Part shown: positions 36,974 to 47,904 of the stretch, piece by piece
How positions within the stretch are numbered: the stretch's first letter is position 1
Layout of the letters: every line of letters begins with the position of its first letter
Assembly: GCA_963750995.1 (NCBI GenBank)
Contig: CAVVST010000004.1
Span: forward strand, 62,001-126,000
DNA length: 64,000 nt
DNA from: CAVVST01 sp963750995
GTDB lineage: Bacteria; Acidobacteriota; Vicinamibacteria; Vicinamibacterales; UBA2999
Direction of reading: 5' to 3'
Position numbers and translations under genes: made by a program
The notes under the pieces: model-generated
What the model was told of the DNA's origin: nothing
Seen by the model: only the letters and a program-made list of their open reading frames with translations
Databases searched by the model: none

Positions 36974-38210
36974 CGCAACCTCTCTCGCCGGCCGCGCCGA
37001 CGTCCGGCTCTCTCCCGCCACGGGTGGCATCACGGCGCCGGTCGGCTTCAAGACCGCGGGCGTGCATTGCGGCATCAAGGCCGCCGCCTCGGCGCTCGAC
37101 CTGGCGATCCTTGCATCCGACAAGCACGCCTCGGCCGCGGCGCTGTTCACGACCAACCTGGCGCAGGCGGCGCCGGTGATCGTGTCTCGCCGCCACATTG
37201 CGGAGACGCAGGGCACCGCCCGCGCGGTTGTCGTCAACAGCGGCTGCGCGAATGCCTGCACCGGCGAGGAAGGCCTCGCCCACGCTCGAACGATGGCCGC
37301 GGAGACTGCGGCGGCGGTGGGCTGCGCGACGGAAGAGGTGCTCGTGGCGAGCACCGGCGTGATCGGCGTCACGCTCAAGATCGACCGCGTCGTCGCGGGT
37401 ATCCGTGCCGCGGCCGGCGCGCTCTCGCCCGACAACGGCAGCGACGCGGCGCGCGCCATCATGACCACGGATCCGTTTCCCAAGGAACACGCGGTGACGG
37501 TCGAGACGCCGCAGGGCGCCTTCCGGATCGGCGGCATGGCGAAGGGGTCTGGCATGATCGAGCCGAACATGGCCACGATGCTTGGCTTCCTGACGACCGA
37601 TGCCAAGGTGCCGCCGGCGCTGCTCCGGCAGGCGCTGCAGGCCTCGGCCCAGGACACGTTCAACGCCATTACCGTTGACGGCGAATGCTCCACCAACGAC
37701 TGCCTGTTCGCCATGGCGTCTGGCGCGAGCAGTGTGGCGATTGACGAGGCCTCCTACCCGGCGCTGCTCGACGGGTTCCTCGCGGTCTCGCGGGAATTGG
37801 CGCTCGGGATCGTCCGGGGCGGCGAGGGCGCGACCAAGCTCATCGCCGTGACAGTGACCGACGCCCGAACCGTCGAGGCCGCCCGCCAGGTGGCGCGCAC
37901 CATTGCCAATTCGCCGCTCGTCAAGACAGCGGTGCACGGCGCCGACCCGAACTGGGGCCGCATTGTCGCTGCTGCAGGGCGCTCGGGCGTCACCTTCAAC
38001 ATCGATCGGGTGACCGTGCACGTCGGCGGCATCCTGCTCTTCGAGAACGGGCTGCCGCACGACGACGCGGCGCCGCGGGCGGCGGAACATTTGAAGGGAA
38101 AGACGGTGCAGATCGAGGTCAGCCTCGGATCGGGCGCGGAATCGGCGACGATCTGGACCTGCGATCTGACGGCAGAGTATGTCCGGATCAATGGCGAGTA
38201 CCGCACATGA
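36966..38210 (+). CDS. argJ: Glutamate N-acetyltransferase/ornithine acetyltransferase ArgJ
   Basis: 414 residues, intact. Self-cleaving Ntn-type enzyme: GMAKGSGMIEPNMATMLGFL contains the Thr nucleophile that becomes the N-terminus of the beta chain. VVVNSGCANACTGEEGLAHA, VLVASTGVIG and DPNWGRIVAAAGRSGV are further signatures. It recycles the acetyl group from acetylornithine to glutamate, making this a cyclic arginine pathway. Overlaps the acetyltransferase gene by eight bases and argF by four. Confidence 0.96.
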   Translation: MADATSLAGRADVRLSPATGGITAPVGFKTAGVHCGIKAAASALDLAILASDKHASAAALFTTNLAQAAPVIVSRRHIAETQGTARAVVVNSGCANACTGEEGLAHARTMAAETAAAVGCATEEVLVASTGVIGVTLKIDRVVAGIRAAAGALSPDNGSDAARAIMTTDPFPKEHAVTVETPQGAFRIGGMAKGSGMIEPNMATMLGFLTTDAKVPPALLRQALQASAQDTFNAITVDGECSTNDCLFAMASGASSVAIDEASYPALLDGFLAVSRELALGIVRGGEGATKLIAVTVTDARTVEAARQVARTIANSPLVKTAVHGADPNWGRIVAAAGRSGVTFNIDRVTVHVGGILLFENGLPHDDAAPRAAEHLKGKTVQIEVSLGSGAESATIWTCDLTAEYVRINGEYRT

Positions 38211-39157
38211 ACCCTGTTGCCCCGGCAGCGCCGGTCAAAGACTTTCTCTCCATCCTCGATCTTCAGACTCATGGACTTGCGCGGTTGCTCGACCTGGCCG
38301 CGCAGCTGAAGGCGGAGCGCCGCCTCGCGAATAAAGCCCCCACCGCCAACGCGCTCAGGGGGGCGCACGTCGGAATGCTGTTCGAGAAGCCGTCACTGCG
38401 AACGCGCTCGACCTTTGAAATTGCCGTTCGCGAGCTCGGCGGCTATCCACTCGACCTCCCCGCCCAGTTCGCGGATGGCAGCCGCGAGCCGCTCGAGGAT
38501 GTCGCGCGCAACCTCGAACGCTGGATCAAGGCGGTCGTGGTCCGCACCTACGCCCACGACAAGCTGGCCGTCTTCGCCTCGTCTGCGCCCATGCTCCGCG
38601 TCGTCAACGCGCTCAGCGACCAGGAGCATCCGTGCCAGGCGCTGGCGGACATGATGACGGTCCGCGAGCATTGGGGCGGCTGTCACGGGCGCACGCTGGC
38701 CTACGTCGGTGACGGCAACAACGTCGCGGCGTCGCTGGCGCACGCGGCGCCGCAGCTCGGAATCTCGGTCCACGTGGCAACGCCGGCCGGCTATCAGCTT
38801 CCAGCGCGTGTCATCGACGACGGGATGCGCGGCGCGACCGGCGGCGCGCGGGTGCGCACCTTCACCAACCCGCACGAGGCCGCGGTGGGCGCCGACGCGA
38901 TCTATACCGACGTGTGGACCTCGATGGGAAAGGAAATAGAGGCCGCCAAGCGCCGCCGTCTTTTCCGTCCCTACCAGGTCAACCGCGCGCTCATGGAGAT
39001 GGCCGCGCCCGGGGCGCTCTTCATGCACTGCCTCCCCGCTCATCGCGGCGAGGAGGTCACCGCCGAGGTGCTCGAATCCCCGGCATCGGTCGTGTTCGAC
39101 CAGGCGGAAAACCGCCTGCACACCCAGAAGGCGCTGCTACTGATGCTGCTCGCATAG
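38207..39157 (+). CDS. argF: Ornithine carbamoyltransferase
   Basis: 316 residues. Carbamoyl-phosphate site EKPSLRTRSTFE, QEHPCQALADMMTV, and the ornithine-site MHCLPAHRGEEVTAEVL with VFDQAENRLHTQKALL. All motifs of a true ornithine enzyme are present; in an ArgJ-cycle genome there is no need for the N-acetylornithine-specific variant, and the HCLPAHRG loop fits ornithine. It ends the coupled arg operon that starts at argC; the next gene begins 11 bases later. Confidence 0.94.
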   Translation: MNPVAPAAPVKDFLSILDLQTHGLARLLDLAAQLKAERRLANKAPTANALRGAHVGMLFEKPSLRTRSTFEIAVRELGGYPLDLPAQFADGSREPLEDVARNLERWIKAVVVRTYAHDKLAVFASSAPMLRVVNALSDQEHPCQALADMMTVREHWGGCHGRTLAYVGDGNNVAASLAHAAPQLGISVHVATPAGYQLPARVIDDGMRGATGGARVRTFTNPHEAAVGADAIYTDVWTSMGKEIEAAKRRRLFRPYQVNRALMEMAAPGALFMHCLPAHRGEEVTAEVLESPASVVFDQAENRLHTQKALLLMLLA

Positions 39158-39167
39158 AATCTCGTTC

Positions 39168-40869
39168 GTGAACCGGTGGCTGGCGCATTACGACCCTGAC
39201 GTCGCTCAAACCGTCGCACCCTATCCCGACCGGACGCTCCTCGATTACCTGCGGGAACTCGCGCGCGATCACGGCGACAAACCGGCGATCCTCTTCAAGG
39301 GAGCGTCGGTGTCCTACGCCGAGCTGGAGCAGCAGAGTAACGCCTGTGCCGCGGCGCTGGCGGCGATCGGCGTGCGCCCTGGCGACCGTGTCGCGCTCCT
39401 GCTTCCCAACTGCCCGCAGTTCATGGTCGCGCAGTACGGCATCTGGAAGGCGGGCGGCATCGTCGTCGCCCTGAATCCGATCTACAGCGAGCGCGAGCTG
39501 GAGGTGGCCCTCGACTCATTTGGCGCGTCGGTCGTCATCGCACTCACTCCGTTCTATCAGCGCGTCAAGAATATCCAGGCACGGACCGCCGTCACGCGCG
39601 TCATTGCGACCTCGATCAAGGAGTACCTGCCCCGCATCCTGCGAATCCTGTTCACCCTCTTCAAGGAAAAGAAGGACGGGCATCGGATCACCCTGGCCGG
39701 TGGCGACCTGTGGTTCCAGGCGCTGCTTCAGGAGTACGGATCCGCGCGACTACCCGCTGTCACGGTCGGACCCGATGACCGAGCCGTGATTCTGTCGAGC
39801 GGCGGCACGACAGGCACGCCAAAAGGCGTGGTCGGGCTGCATCGCCACTACGTGGCGGCGGGTCGTCAGCTGCATACCTGGATCAACTCCGCGTTATCGC
39901 CCGGACACGACGTCATCATGCTTCCTCTGCCGATGTGTCACGTCTACGCGAATGTCGGCGTGCAGCCGCTGGCGCTGATGGCGAACGCGCCCCTCTCGCT
40001 CATTCCGAATCCACGCGATCTTGGCGACCTGCTGAACACGATTCGGCAGGTGAAACCAACCTTCTTCAACGGGATTCCGACCCTTTATACGGCGATCCTG
40101 AATCACCCGAGGGTGCGATCGCGAAAAGTCGATCTCCGTTCGATCAAGCTGTGCTTTTCAGGTGCCGCGGCGTTGATGGCGGAGACCAAGCGGCGGTTCG
40201 AGGAAGCGACCGGCGCGCGCATCGTCGAGGGGTATTCCCTCACCGAAGGCATGATGGCCTGTTGCGTGAACCCGGTGAAGGGTCCAAACAAGATCGGATC
40301 GATAGGACTGCCTCTTCCCGACGTCGAAGTCCGGATCGTCGATGCCGAGCACGGCACGCGGGAAATGGCAGCCGGTGAAGTCGGCGAACTCATCATGCGC
40401 GCGCCCCAGCATATGGAGGAGTACCTGGGACAATCCCGGTGAAACGGACGAAACCATGCGCGCGCACGGGGACGGCGGCGCGTGGATCCACACGGGCGAC
40501 CTCGCGTACATGGACGACGAGGGCTACGTCTTTCTCGTCGATCGCAAGAAGGACATGATGAAGACCAGCGGCTTCCAGGTGTGGCCGCGTGAGATTGAGG
40601 AAGTGCTGGCGGCGCATCCGGCGGTGATGGAAGTGAGCATCGCCGGCGTTCCCGACGCGACCAAGGGAGAGGTGCCGCGCGCGTGGGTTGTACTCAGAGC
40701 CGGGCAGTCGGCGACGGAGGAGGAACTCCGGACGTACTGCCGGCAGCGACTGGCCCCCTACAAGGTTCCCGCGAAGGTCGAATTCCGCAAAGACCTGCCT
40801 AAGACGATGGTGGGCAAGGTGCTCAGGCGGATCCTCGTACAGGAGGCCATGGCCGCGCAGCCTCGATGA
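39168..40869 (+). CDS. Long-chain acyl-CoA synthetase, FadD-like (one frameshift)
   Basis: AMP-forming ligase of about 565 residues after joining frames near 40430. AMP loop SSGGTTGTPKGVVGLHRHY, VEGYSLTEGM (A5), and after the break WIHTGDLAYMDDEGYVFLVD (A7/A8), the hinge RKKDMMKTSGFQVWPREIEE, and the catalytic Lys in LPKTMVGKVLRR. The specific acyl chain cannot be read from the sequence. Start GTG 39168, 11 bases behind argF on the same strand, so it may be read through from the arg operon although its function is unrelated. Confidence 0.9.
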
Positions 40870-40883
40870 GGGCGTAACTGCCG

Positions 40884-43800
40884 CTAGATCTTCTCCTTCG
40901 CAAATTCGGCAGCGGGCCGGCCATATTTCAGGTACAGCGCCGGCACGATGAAAAGATTCAGCAGTGTCGACGTCACCAGCCCACCAAGAATGACGACCGC
41001 CAGGGGATGTTCGATCTCGTAGCCGGCACGGCTTCCGCCGAGCACGATCGGTACGAGGGCCAGCCCGGTTGCAAGCGCAGTCATCAGAATCGGCGCCAGC
41101 CGCTCTTCCGAGCCGCGCACGACCAGCTCGCGCCCAAACGTCATGCCTTCGGTCTGCTCCAGATGGCGATAGTGGCTGACGAGCATGATTCCGTTCCGCG
41201 CGGATATACCTATGACCGTGACCAGTCCGACAAGCGAGCCGAGCGAGAGGATGCCGCCGGTCAGAAACGCGGCGAGAATCGCGCCGACGAGCGCAAACGG
41301 GAGCGTCAGGAACACCATCGTCGCCAGCCGCGCTGTGCCGAAGTCTGCCAGCAGGATCAGGAAAATGGCGGCAACCGCCCCGAGGCCGAGCAGCGTCAAC
41401 CGCGTAGACGACGCCTGCCGCTCCGCGTACTCGCCGAGCACCTGGGCGTAATACCCCTGTTGAAACGAAAGCGCAGCGATCCGGGCCTGAATGTCGGTGG
41501 CGACCGCACCGAGATCGCGGCCGCGCACGTTCGACGTCACGTCGATCCGTCGCGATCCGTTCTCGCGGGTGATTTCGTTCGGCGTCGGGATCACTTCAAC
41601 GTGTGCGACGGAACTGAGCGGCACGAGGCCGCCATTCGCCACTGGCACCTGCAACGCGCGGATCGCGTCCAGGTTGCGCCGGATCTCCGGAGCTCCCCAG
41701 ACGACGACGTCGAATAGGCGCTGATCCTCGTAGAACTCGCCGACCTTGGTTCCCTGCACCAGCGTGGCAGCGGCGGTCCGCACCTGGCCCGATGTCAAGC
41801 CGAACGCGGCGGCGCGATCCGCGTCAAAGCGGACTTCCACCTTGGGCACGACGACCTGGGCTTGGACGGTGAGGTCGACAATGCCGTCGACGTCCGCAAT
41901 GGCCGCGCGCACCGCCTGGGCCTGCCGCTGGAGCTGTTCGAGTTCAGGGCCGTAGACGCGCACCACAATCGTGGCACTCGCGCCGGTGAGTACCTTCCTT
42001 GATCCGCTCGCGCAGATACGTCAGCAGGTCGCGGTACAGGCCTGGATACCCGTCGACGATCGATTGAATTTTCGACACGGTGGCGTCGTAGTCGACCGAC
42101 GGATCGAGGCTGATCCACAGCTCGGTGAAGTTCGGACCAACCACTTCGTCGGCGACTTCCGCTCGCCCGATGTGGGAGCCAAAGTTTCTCACGCCCGGCA
42201 CGGCTGTCAGTTCGACGCTGGCGCGCTCCGTCACGCGGCGCATCGCGTCGATGGAGGTACCGGGTTTTTCGACCCAGTGCATCAGGAAGTCGTATTCGCG
42301 GAAGCTCGGAAGAAACTCCTCGCCCAGGAATGGCACGGTCACCGCGGTGAGGAGCAGCAGCACGGTGAGCGATCCGAGCGCCGTTTTCGGCCGGTCGACG
42401 AAGGCGGGCAGCATGCGGCGGTATCGGGCCTTCAGGCCTTCCACGAGACGCGATTCGCGCGCGTCGAGATGCTTCGGCAGGAGAAGAAGCGCGAGCGCCG
42501 GCGTGACGGTCAGGGCAACAGCGAGCGACGCCAGAATCGCCAGCACGTACGACAACGCAAGTGGCCTGAAGAAGGCACCCGCCAGTCCTTCGAGCATGAA
42601 GACCGGCACAAATACGACCACGACGATCAGACTGCCGTACAGGACGGCGCTCCGCACCTCCATCGATGCGTCCAGCACCACCTTGATGGGCGAGTGCGGG
42701 TTCCCCGCTTCGCGATTGAGTCGAAGCCTTCTGACAATGTTCTCGACGTCGATGATCGCGTCATCGACGACTTCGCCCAGCGCGATGACGAGACCCGCCA
42801 GCACCATGGTGTCGAGCGTGCCGCCGCGGTAGTGCAGCAGGAGTCCTGCGGCGAGCAGCGACAATGGAATCGCAGTGCTGCTGATGAGCGCCGTCCGCCA
42901 GTCGGCCAGGAACACCAGCAGCACGAAGATGACGAGCACACATCCGATGAGCAGCGCCCGCGAAAGATTCTGCAGCGACATCTCGATGAACGTCGCCGGC
43001 CTGAAGATCGAGGGATCGACGCTCACGTCTGCGAGCGCCGGCATCATGTCGTCGAGCGCGCGTTCGACGTCGCGCGTGACCTGCAGCGTATTCGCCCCGA
43101 GCTGCTTCTCCACGATCAGCAGCAGGCCGGGGACGTTGTTGATGATGGCGTCGCCGATCGGCTGGGGAAATCCCTCGACGACGGTGGCCACGTCGCCCAC
43201 TCTGAGCGCCGCGCCGTTCCTCGCCGAGACCACCATCGACTCGAGATCGCGGGCGGTGCGCACCGGAGCCGCATGGGTGATGGCGAGCCGCTGGTTCGGC
43301 GTATCCAGGTATCCACCGGCCTGCAACGAGACAGCCTCACCCGTGGCCTTCACGACCTCGTCCACGGTGACGCCGTGCGCCTGCAACCGGCTAGGATCGA
43401 CGAGGACTTGGATCTGGCGATCGCGCTGGCCCCAGACCGCCACGTTGGCGACGCCGGGAATGGCCATGAGGCGCGGACGGATCGTCCACTTGGCCAGCGT
43501 GCTCATCTCGACCTGCGACAACCGCTCCGAGGTCATGCCGATCTTCATGACGCGGCTGAGCGAGGACAGGGGCGAGAGCATCACCGGTGGACGCGCGATA
43601 GCCGGAAGCGTGGCCGCCGTGCGCGACAGCCGCTCCTGGACCATCTGCCTCGCTCTCAACACGTCGGTCGAGGGATCGAGGATCAGCACGACCGACGAGA
43701 GCCCGAGCACCGACTTCGAACGAATGGTGTCGAGTCCGGGCACACCGTTGAGTGCCGCTTCGAGCGGCACGGTAATGAGCGCCTCGACGTCGTTGGTCGA

Positions 43801-43965
43801 AAGTCCCGGCGCTTCGGTCTGCACCTCCACCAGGGGAGGCGCGAATTCGGGAAAGACGTCGAGCGGCGTCGTCCGCAGCGTCCTGACGGCGCCGACCACC
43901 AGCAACACAGCCAGCGCCGCGACAACGATCGGATTTCGCAGCGAGAGCGCGACCAGGGCGCGCAT
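40884..43965 (-). CDS. Heavy-metal RND efflux pump, CusA/CzcA type (one frameshift)
   Basis: About 1025 residues: inner-membrane proton-driven pump of the HME-RND class. MRALVALSLRNPIVVAALAV is the first membrane helix; the TM4 proton-relay motif is GEVVDDAIIDVENIVRRLRL, diagnostic of HME rather than HAE pumps. A break near 41990 separates LYRDLLTYLRERIKE from VRVYGPELEQLQRQAQAVRA. The C-terminal helices include the repeated GILSLGSLVGLVTVIGISAR and LNLFIVPALYLKYGR. The order outer-membrane factor, adaptor, pump is that of czcCBA. Metal choice (Cu/Ag or Co/Zn/Cd) is not decided; no regulator gene flanks the operon. Confidence 0.9.
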
Positions 43966-45131
43966 CAGTGCCCCGCACCAAATTCAGTGCCGAACAGTTC
44001 TGCCGCGCCGTCGGTGACGACCTTGGCGCCTTCACCGATGCCCCGGGCAATGACGGCGCGATCGCCGGCGTGACGCGCGATCTGCACCCTGCGGCGAGCG
44101 TACATGTTGCCGCCGAGGTCCTCGTACACCCAGGCATCGCCGTGAATGTCGTAAAGCACCGCAGCGTCTGGAATCACGAGGCCCTGTTGCGTGCTCGTCA
44201 GCGGAACCTCCACCATGACCCGCTCGCCCGGTCGTAATCCCTGTGTGGACCCCGACAGCTCGTAGTACAGGTCGACCGACGCCGCAGAGGGGTCTGCCTT
44301 GAGCGGCGCCGTCACCCGGCGTGCAACCACCGGAGTGTCGCCGCCCAACCGCCTCACCGAAACTGGCTGCGACGCATCGATCTCGTTGACGTCGCCCGAG
44401 AACACCGGAACCCGTACCCACAGCGTGCTCACCTGCGCGATTTGCAGCAGCGGCGCCGATGCTGCTACCGTCTGCCCGGATGCGGCGGACACGGTCTGAA
44501 TGACGCCCTCGAGCGGCGCCTCAATGGCAATCTCGCCCTGCGGGCCGACCGGACCCTGCCTGACGCCGGCCAGCCGTTCACGCGCGGCATTGAGCGCCGC
44601 CTCGCTGACCTGGAACTGAGCGCGCGCCTCTTCCACGCTGCGGACGCTGGCGGCACCGTCCGCCAGCAACTGTTCAAGGCGCTGCAGCCGCATGCGGGCG
44701 GCTTCGGTTTCGGCTTGCGCGGTCTCGACGGTACGGCGCGCTTCGATGCTCTGGTCGCGGTCCGAGGAAGAGAGTGGTGCGAGGGTCATCAGTCGCGCGC
44801 CCCTCGCCACCCGCATGCCGGGCTGCGCGTTGGCGCCGATGGAGAGCGTGCCGGCAACCGGCGCGGTTACCGTGACCAGCCGTCCCTCGGGTACAGCGAC
44901 TTCACCGCCCAGCGAACGCGTGGTTCCAGCGTTCTCTGTCTTGACGACGACCGTCTGCAGCCCGAGGCGCGCCACCGCTTCGGGGGACAGCTTCACTGTC
45001 GTCAGTTCGGCCTCCGTACGCGGCGCCTCCACGTGGGCGGGTACTTCCTTCGCCGCGGCCGGCGCATCGTCCCCGGACGAACAGCCACCCCCAAAGACCA
45101 GCAAGAGGATTAGCAAGGAGGACGTTCGCAT
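43965..45131 (-). CDS. RND efflux periplasmic adaptor lipoprotein, CusB/CzcB type
   Basis: 388 residues from ATG 45131 (ATG 45143 is an alternative four codons upstream). Lipobox SLLILLLVFGGGC anchors it. Barrel-sandwich half VTVTAPVAGTLSIGANAQPG, a long coiled-coil hairpin (SIEARRTVETAQAETEAARM ... FQVSEAALNAARERLAGV), the second half EIAIEAPLEGVIQTVSAASG, then the beta-barrel and membrane-proximal domains (LRPGERVMVEVPL). It links the pump to the outer-membrane channel. No extra metallochaperone domain or His-rich tail. Its stop touches the pump's start. Confidence 0.92.
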   Translation of the reverse strand: MRTSSLLILLLVFGGGCSSGDDAPAAAKEVPAHVEAPRTEAELTTVKLSPEAVARLGLQTVVVKTENAGTTRSLGGEVAVPEGRLVTVTAPVAGTLSIGANAQPGMRVARGARLMTLAPLSSSDRDQSIEARRTVETAQAETEAARMRLQRLEQLLADGAASVRSVEEARAQFQVSEAALNAARERLAGVRQGPVGPQGEIAIEAPLEGVIQTVSAASGQTVAASAPLLQIAQVSTLWVRVPVFSGDVNEIDASQPVSVRRLGGDTPVVARRVTAPLKADPSAASVDLYYELSGSTQGLRPGERVMVEVPLTSTQQGLVIPDAAVLYDIHGDAWVYEDLGGNMYARRRVQIARHAGDRAVIARGIGEGAKVVTDGAAELFGTEFGAGH

Positions 45132-45156
45132 ATGAAACCTCATCGATGATGCTCGC

Positions 45157-46500
45157 TTATCGGCAGTACCGGCCGATGGCGCGTTCGAGCGAGATGCGCG
45201 CCCGGGAAAGAGCCGCTTCGGCGTCGAGCTGTCGCATCCGGCCGTCGATCAACCGGCGGCTGACATCCAGCACGTTGAACAACGGGATCTCGCCTGCGCG
45301 GTACGCACTGTCCGCCTGTCGCTGCTCGGTTTCCAGCGAGGGCACGATCTCGACCGACCATGCATCGAGCGCCTGCTGGGCCTGAGCCTCGCGCTCGCCG
45401 GCCGACCGTACATCGGCGATGACCTGGGCACGGGCGGCAGCATACACGTGACTGGCGCGTTCGATCTCCACGGCCGCGCGCGCGATGACGCCCTGGTTGC
45501 GCGTGAAGATGGGCAGGTCGAGGCCGACGCCCGGCCCCATCTCGAAACCTTCGCTGCCGCTGCCGTTCGCGTCGAGGATGCCTATGAAATTGAAGACGCG
45601 GGATCTCTCCCAGCGCGCCCGCGCCGCCGCCGCCTCGATGGTGAGTTCGGCCGCACGCACGTCGGGGCGTGCCGCGAGCGCATCCTTCAGACGCGCATCA
45701 TCGACCGGGCACGGCGGCGAGTCGTACGCCGCCGACTGCCGCGGCTGCAGCTGGTCGGCGGCGCGATCGAGACCCAGCAGAGCGGTGAGCGTGAGACGGG
45801 CGAGGTTCCGGTCGTGCTCCGCCCCGCGCCGCACGAGGGCAGCCTGTGCGGCCTCGGTTCGGGGCGCGCGCGCCTCCAGCTCGCTGATGTCGCCGGCTCG
45901 AAGCCGGGCGTCGATGATGTCAGCGAGGCGGCGGACCAGGTCGGCGTTCTCGGCCGCGAGCACCAGGCGTCGATCGGCAATGACGGCGTCCGCGTGCGCG
46001 GTTCTGACCTGGGCGACGAGGGACAGTGCATCCCACACGAGCCGCTCGCCGATCGCCTGCGCGTTCAGGCGCGCGGCGGCAACGCGGGACGGGCGCTGCC
46101 ACAACGCTTCGAACGGATACAGCAGGGTAAATTCGAGCTGCTTGGGCCCGAACGGAAAGAGCAGCGACAAGATCGGATTCCGAAGCAGCCCCGCTTCCGC
46201 GAGATCCGCGCGCGCGACGCCGAGGTCCGATAGGGTCGCCTGGAATGACGGGCTGTTCCACAGGGCGACGGCAACGGCCTCCTCCTGTGTCAGGCCATCC
46301 TCCAGATTCACATCAGGAGGAAGCGGCTGATTGCCGCCGCCAAGGCGGATGCCACGATCGGCAGTGCGTGCGCGGATCGCCGTGTCGACATCCGCCGGCG
46401 ACGGCGCGCCGCCCAACGTTGCGCATCCCGTGCCGGCAATTGCCGCGACGACGACGATCGCCGCCCGGATGCTGAGACTCGAGGCTGTGACCATCCACAT
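45157..46500 (-). CDS. TolC-family outer-membrane efflux channel, CzcC/CusC type
   Basis: 447 residues, intact. Signal/lipobox-like start (AAIVVVAAIAGTGC) suggests a lipid anchor. Two OEP repeats rich in Ala, Arg and Leu coiled-coil helices: LTQEEAVAVALWNSPSFQAT, ADLVRRLADIIDARLRAGDI, then the second half LKDALAARPDVRAAELTIEA and YRAGEIPLFNVLDVSRRLID. The latter two are typical of the family. First gene of the efflux operon, and the only candidate outer-membrane partner in the window. Confidence 0.92.
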   Translation of the reverse strand: MWMVTASSLSIRAAIVVVAAIAGTGCATLGGAPSPADVDTAIRARTADRGIRLGGGNQPLPPDVNLEDGLTQEEAVAVALWNSPSFQATLSDLGVARADLAEAGLLRNPILSLLFPFGPKQLEFTLLYPFEALWQRPSRVAAARLNAQAIGERLVWDALSLVAQVRTAHADAVIADRRLVLAAENADLVRRLADIIDARLRAGDISELEARAPRTEAAQAALVRRGAEHDRNLARLTLTALLGLDRAADQLQPRQSAAYDSPPCPVDDARLKDALAARPDVRAAELTIEAAAARARWERSRVFNFIGILDANGSGSEGFEMGPGVGLDLPIFTRNQGVIARAAVEIERASHVYAAARAQVIADVRSAGEREAQAQQALDAWSVEIVPSLETEQRQADSAYRAGEIPLFNVLDVSRRLIDGRMRQLDAEAALSRARISLERAIGRYCR

Positions 46501-46548
46501 ATGACCCTTATCATGTCAACGCCTTGATGAACGTGCGATGAGCGCCGG

Positions 46549-46790
46549 CTACACGGCCTCGCCGGCTTGAAACAACGGAAGCGTGACACAAAAACACGTC
46601 CCGCTCTGGCTGCTGTCTTCGAGGACCAGACTTCCGCCGTGGGCTTCGGCGATTGTCCTGGCAATCGGGAGTCCCAGCCCTGCTCCGCCGTGTCCGAACT
46701 CCAGCCCAACGAACACCAGTCTGACGAGCTGTCTGAGTTCAGGACAGGGCACGGTGTCACGACAGCGGCGAAACGCGTCGTCGACATCTA
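46549..46790 (-). pseudogene. Remnant of a sensor histidine kinase (ATPase-domain end only)
   Basis: GHGGAGLGLPIARTIAEAHGGSL and the terminal GTCFCVTLPLF are the G2 box and end of a HATPase domain, followed by a stop at 46549. Upstream, FVGLEF and ELRQLVRLVF are the only further traces; no N-box, H-box or sensor can be found in any frame. The remaining gap to the PAP2 gene (46791-46943) has no coding signal apart from a CCTGGAG/CTCCAGG palindrome at 46950-46964. Probably the last piece of a deleted two-component system, possibly once the regulator of the adjacent efflux operon. Confidence 0.6.
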
Positions 46791-46943
46791 AAAAAGACCT
46801 GCTCCAGCGGTTGATGGAGAGCGCGCCACGCACGATTACGAGCAAAGGATGAGATTGGTGTGGGTGTCGACGGCTGCTGACCCCGAGCGCGTCTACGGGG
46901 CAACGGCCTCGTAGATCTTCAAGGATTCGGGTTCTAGACGCCT

Positions 46944-47837
46944 TTAGTTCCTGGAGTCTCCAGGGGTGCGCGTCAGCGCGATGGCCATGCCGCCACGCAC
47001 GGGCATTGGCATCAGCGTGTACTCGTTGCGGCCATGCCGCCCGACGACGGTCCATCCGGTCGCCATTCCGACGGCGGAGCCGAACATGACGTCACTCAGA
47101 AAATGCCGGTTGTCGTGCAGCCGCGAGACGCCGACATATGTCGCAATCAGCAGCGTCGGCCACGCGGCGCGGTAACCGAGATGGCGCTCCAGCACCGACG
47201 CGGCGGCGAACGCGGTTGCGGCGTGGCCCGACGGGAACGCGCAGCACTCCCCTGTGGGCCGATCGCGTCGCACGCTGCGCTTGATCGAATGGACGACCAC
47301 CTGGGACAGGATCTGCGCGCGAAGCAGGTCGTACCCCAGGTGAGAGATCTTGTTCGTCCGGGGTTGACCTTCAACATGCGGGACGAGGTATCGCCCGCCT
47401 AAATACAGGCTGACCGACGCACCCGCCTGGATCCAGACCGAACCGATCCACTTGCCGGGCGCGAAGAAGCGTCCGACGGCAGGCGATCCCACGACACGCG
47501 CGTTGGCAGTGTCGTCGGCGGGACGTGCAAGGAGCGCTGAGGCTGCGCCCACTCCGAGGATGACCCAGGTCGATGTGCGTTGCGGAAAAGCGGCAAAGTC
47601 GGCGCCGGTCGTCTTGACGAATGCCTGGAATCCTGTGGCGGGCGGTGTCGGAGGCTCCTCCGCCTTAGCTGGGAGTTGAAGCACGTCAAGATCGTCATGG
47701 CGCATCTGCGCGGGCGGTGTGGTCCCGACCAGGCCGGCTGGAGCAAAGAGCCCGGTCGTCCGCGTCTCGCCATTGACGACTCCCGGCACTGCAACCGCCA
47801 ACACCGCGGCTACAACAACCTCACGCGGACCCCGCAC
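46944..47837 (-). CDS. PAP2-family phosphatase, exported
   Basis: 297 residues, start ATG 47837, with a signal peptide (VVVAAVLAVAVPGVVNG). The acid-phosphatase motifs are complete: KRSVRRDRP (motif 1), PSGHAATAFAAASVL (motif 2, catalytic His) and SRLHDNRHFLSDVMFGSAVG (motif 3). Several hydrophobic segments between them suggest membrane insertion. Such enzymes dephosphorylate lipid phosphates (phosphatidic acid, undecaprenyl pyrophosphate) on the periplasmic side; the substrate here is not determined. Confidence 0.9.
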   Translation of the reverse strand: MRGPREVVVAAVLAVAVPGVVNGETRTTGLFAPAGLVGTTPPAQMRHDDLDVLQLPAKAEEPPTPPATGFQAFVKTTGADFAAFPQRTSTWVILGVGAASALLARPADDTANARVVGSPAVGRFFAPGKWIGSVWIQAGASVSLYLGGRYLVPHVEGQPRTNKISHLGYDLLRAQILSQVVVHSIKRSVRRDRPTGECCAFPSGHAATAFAAASVLERHLGYRAAWPTLLIATYVGVSRLHDNRHFLSDVMFGSAVGMATGWTVVGRHGRNEYTLMPMPVRGGMAIALTRTPGDSRN

Positions 47838-47904
47838 ATCGACCTCCCATTGTTGGGCCGTCTTACGATAACCGAATACAGATGAACTTCAACGGGCTGA
47901 CCGG

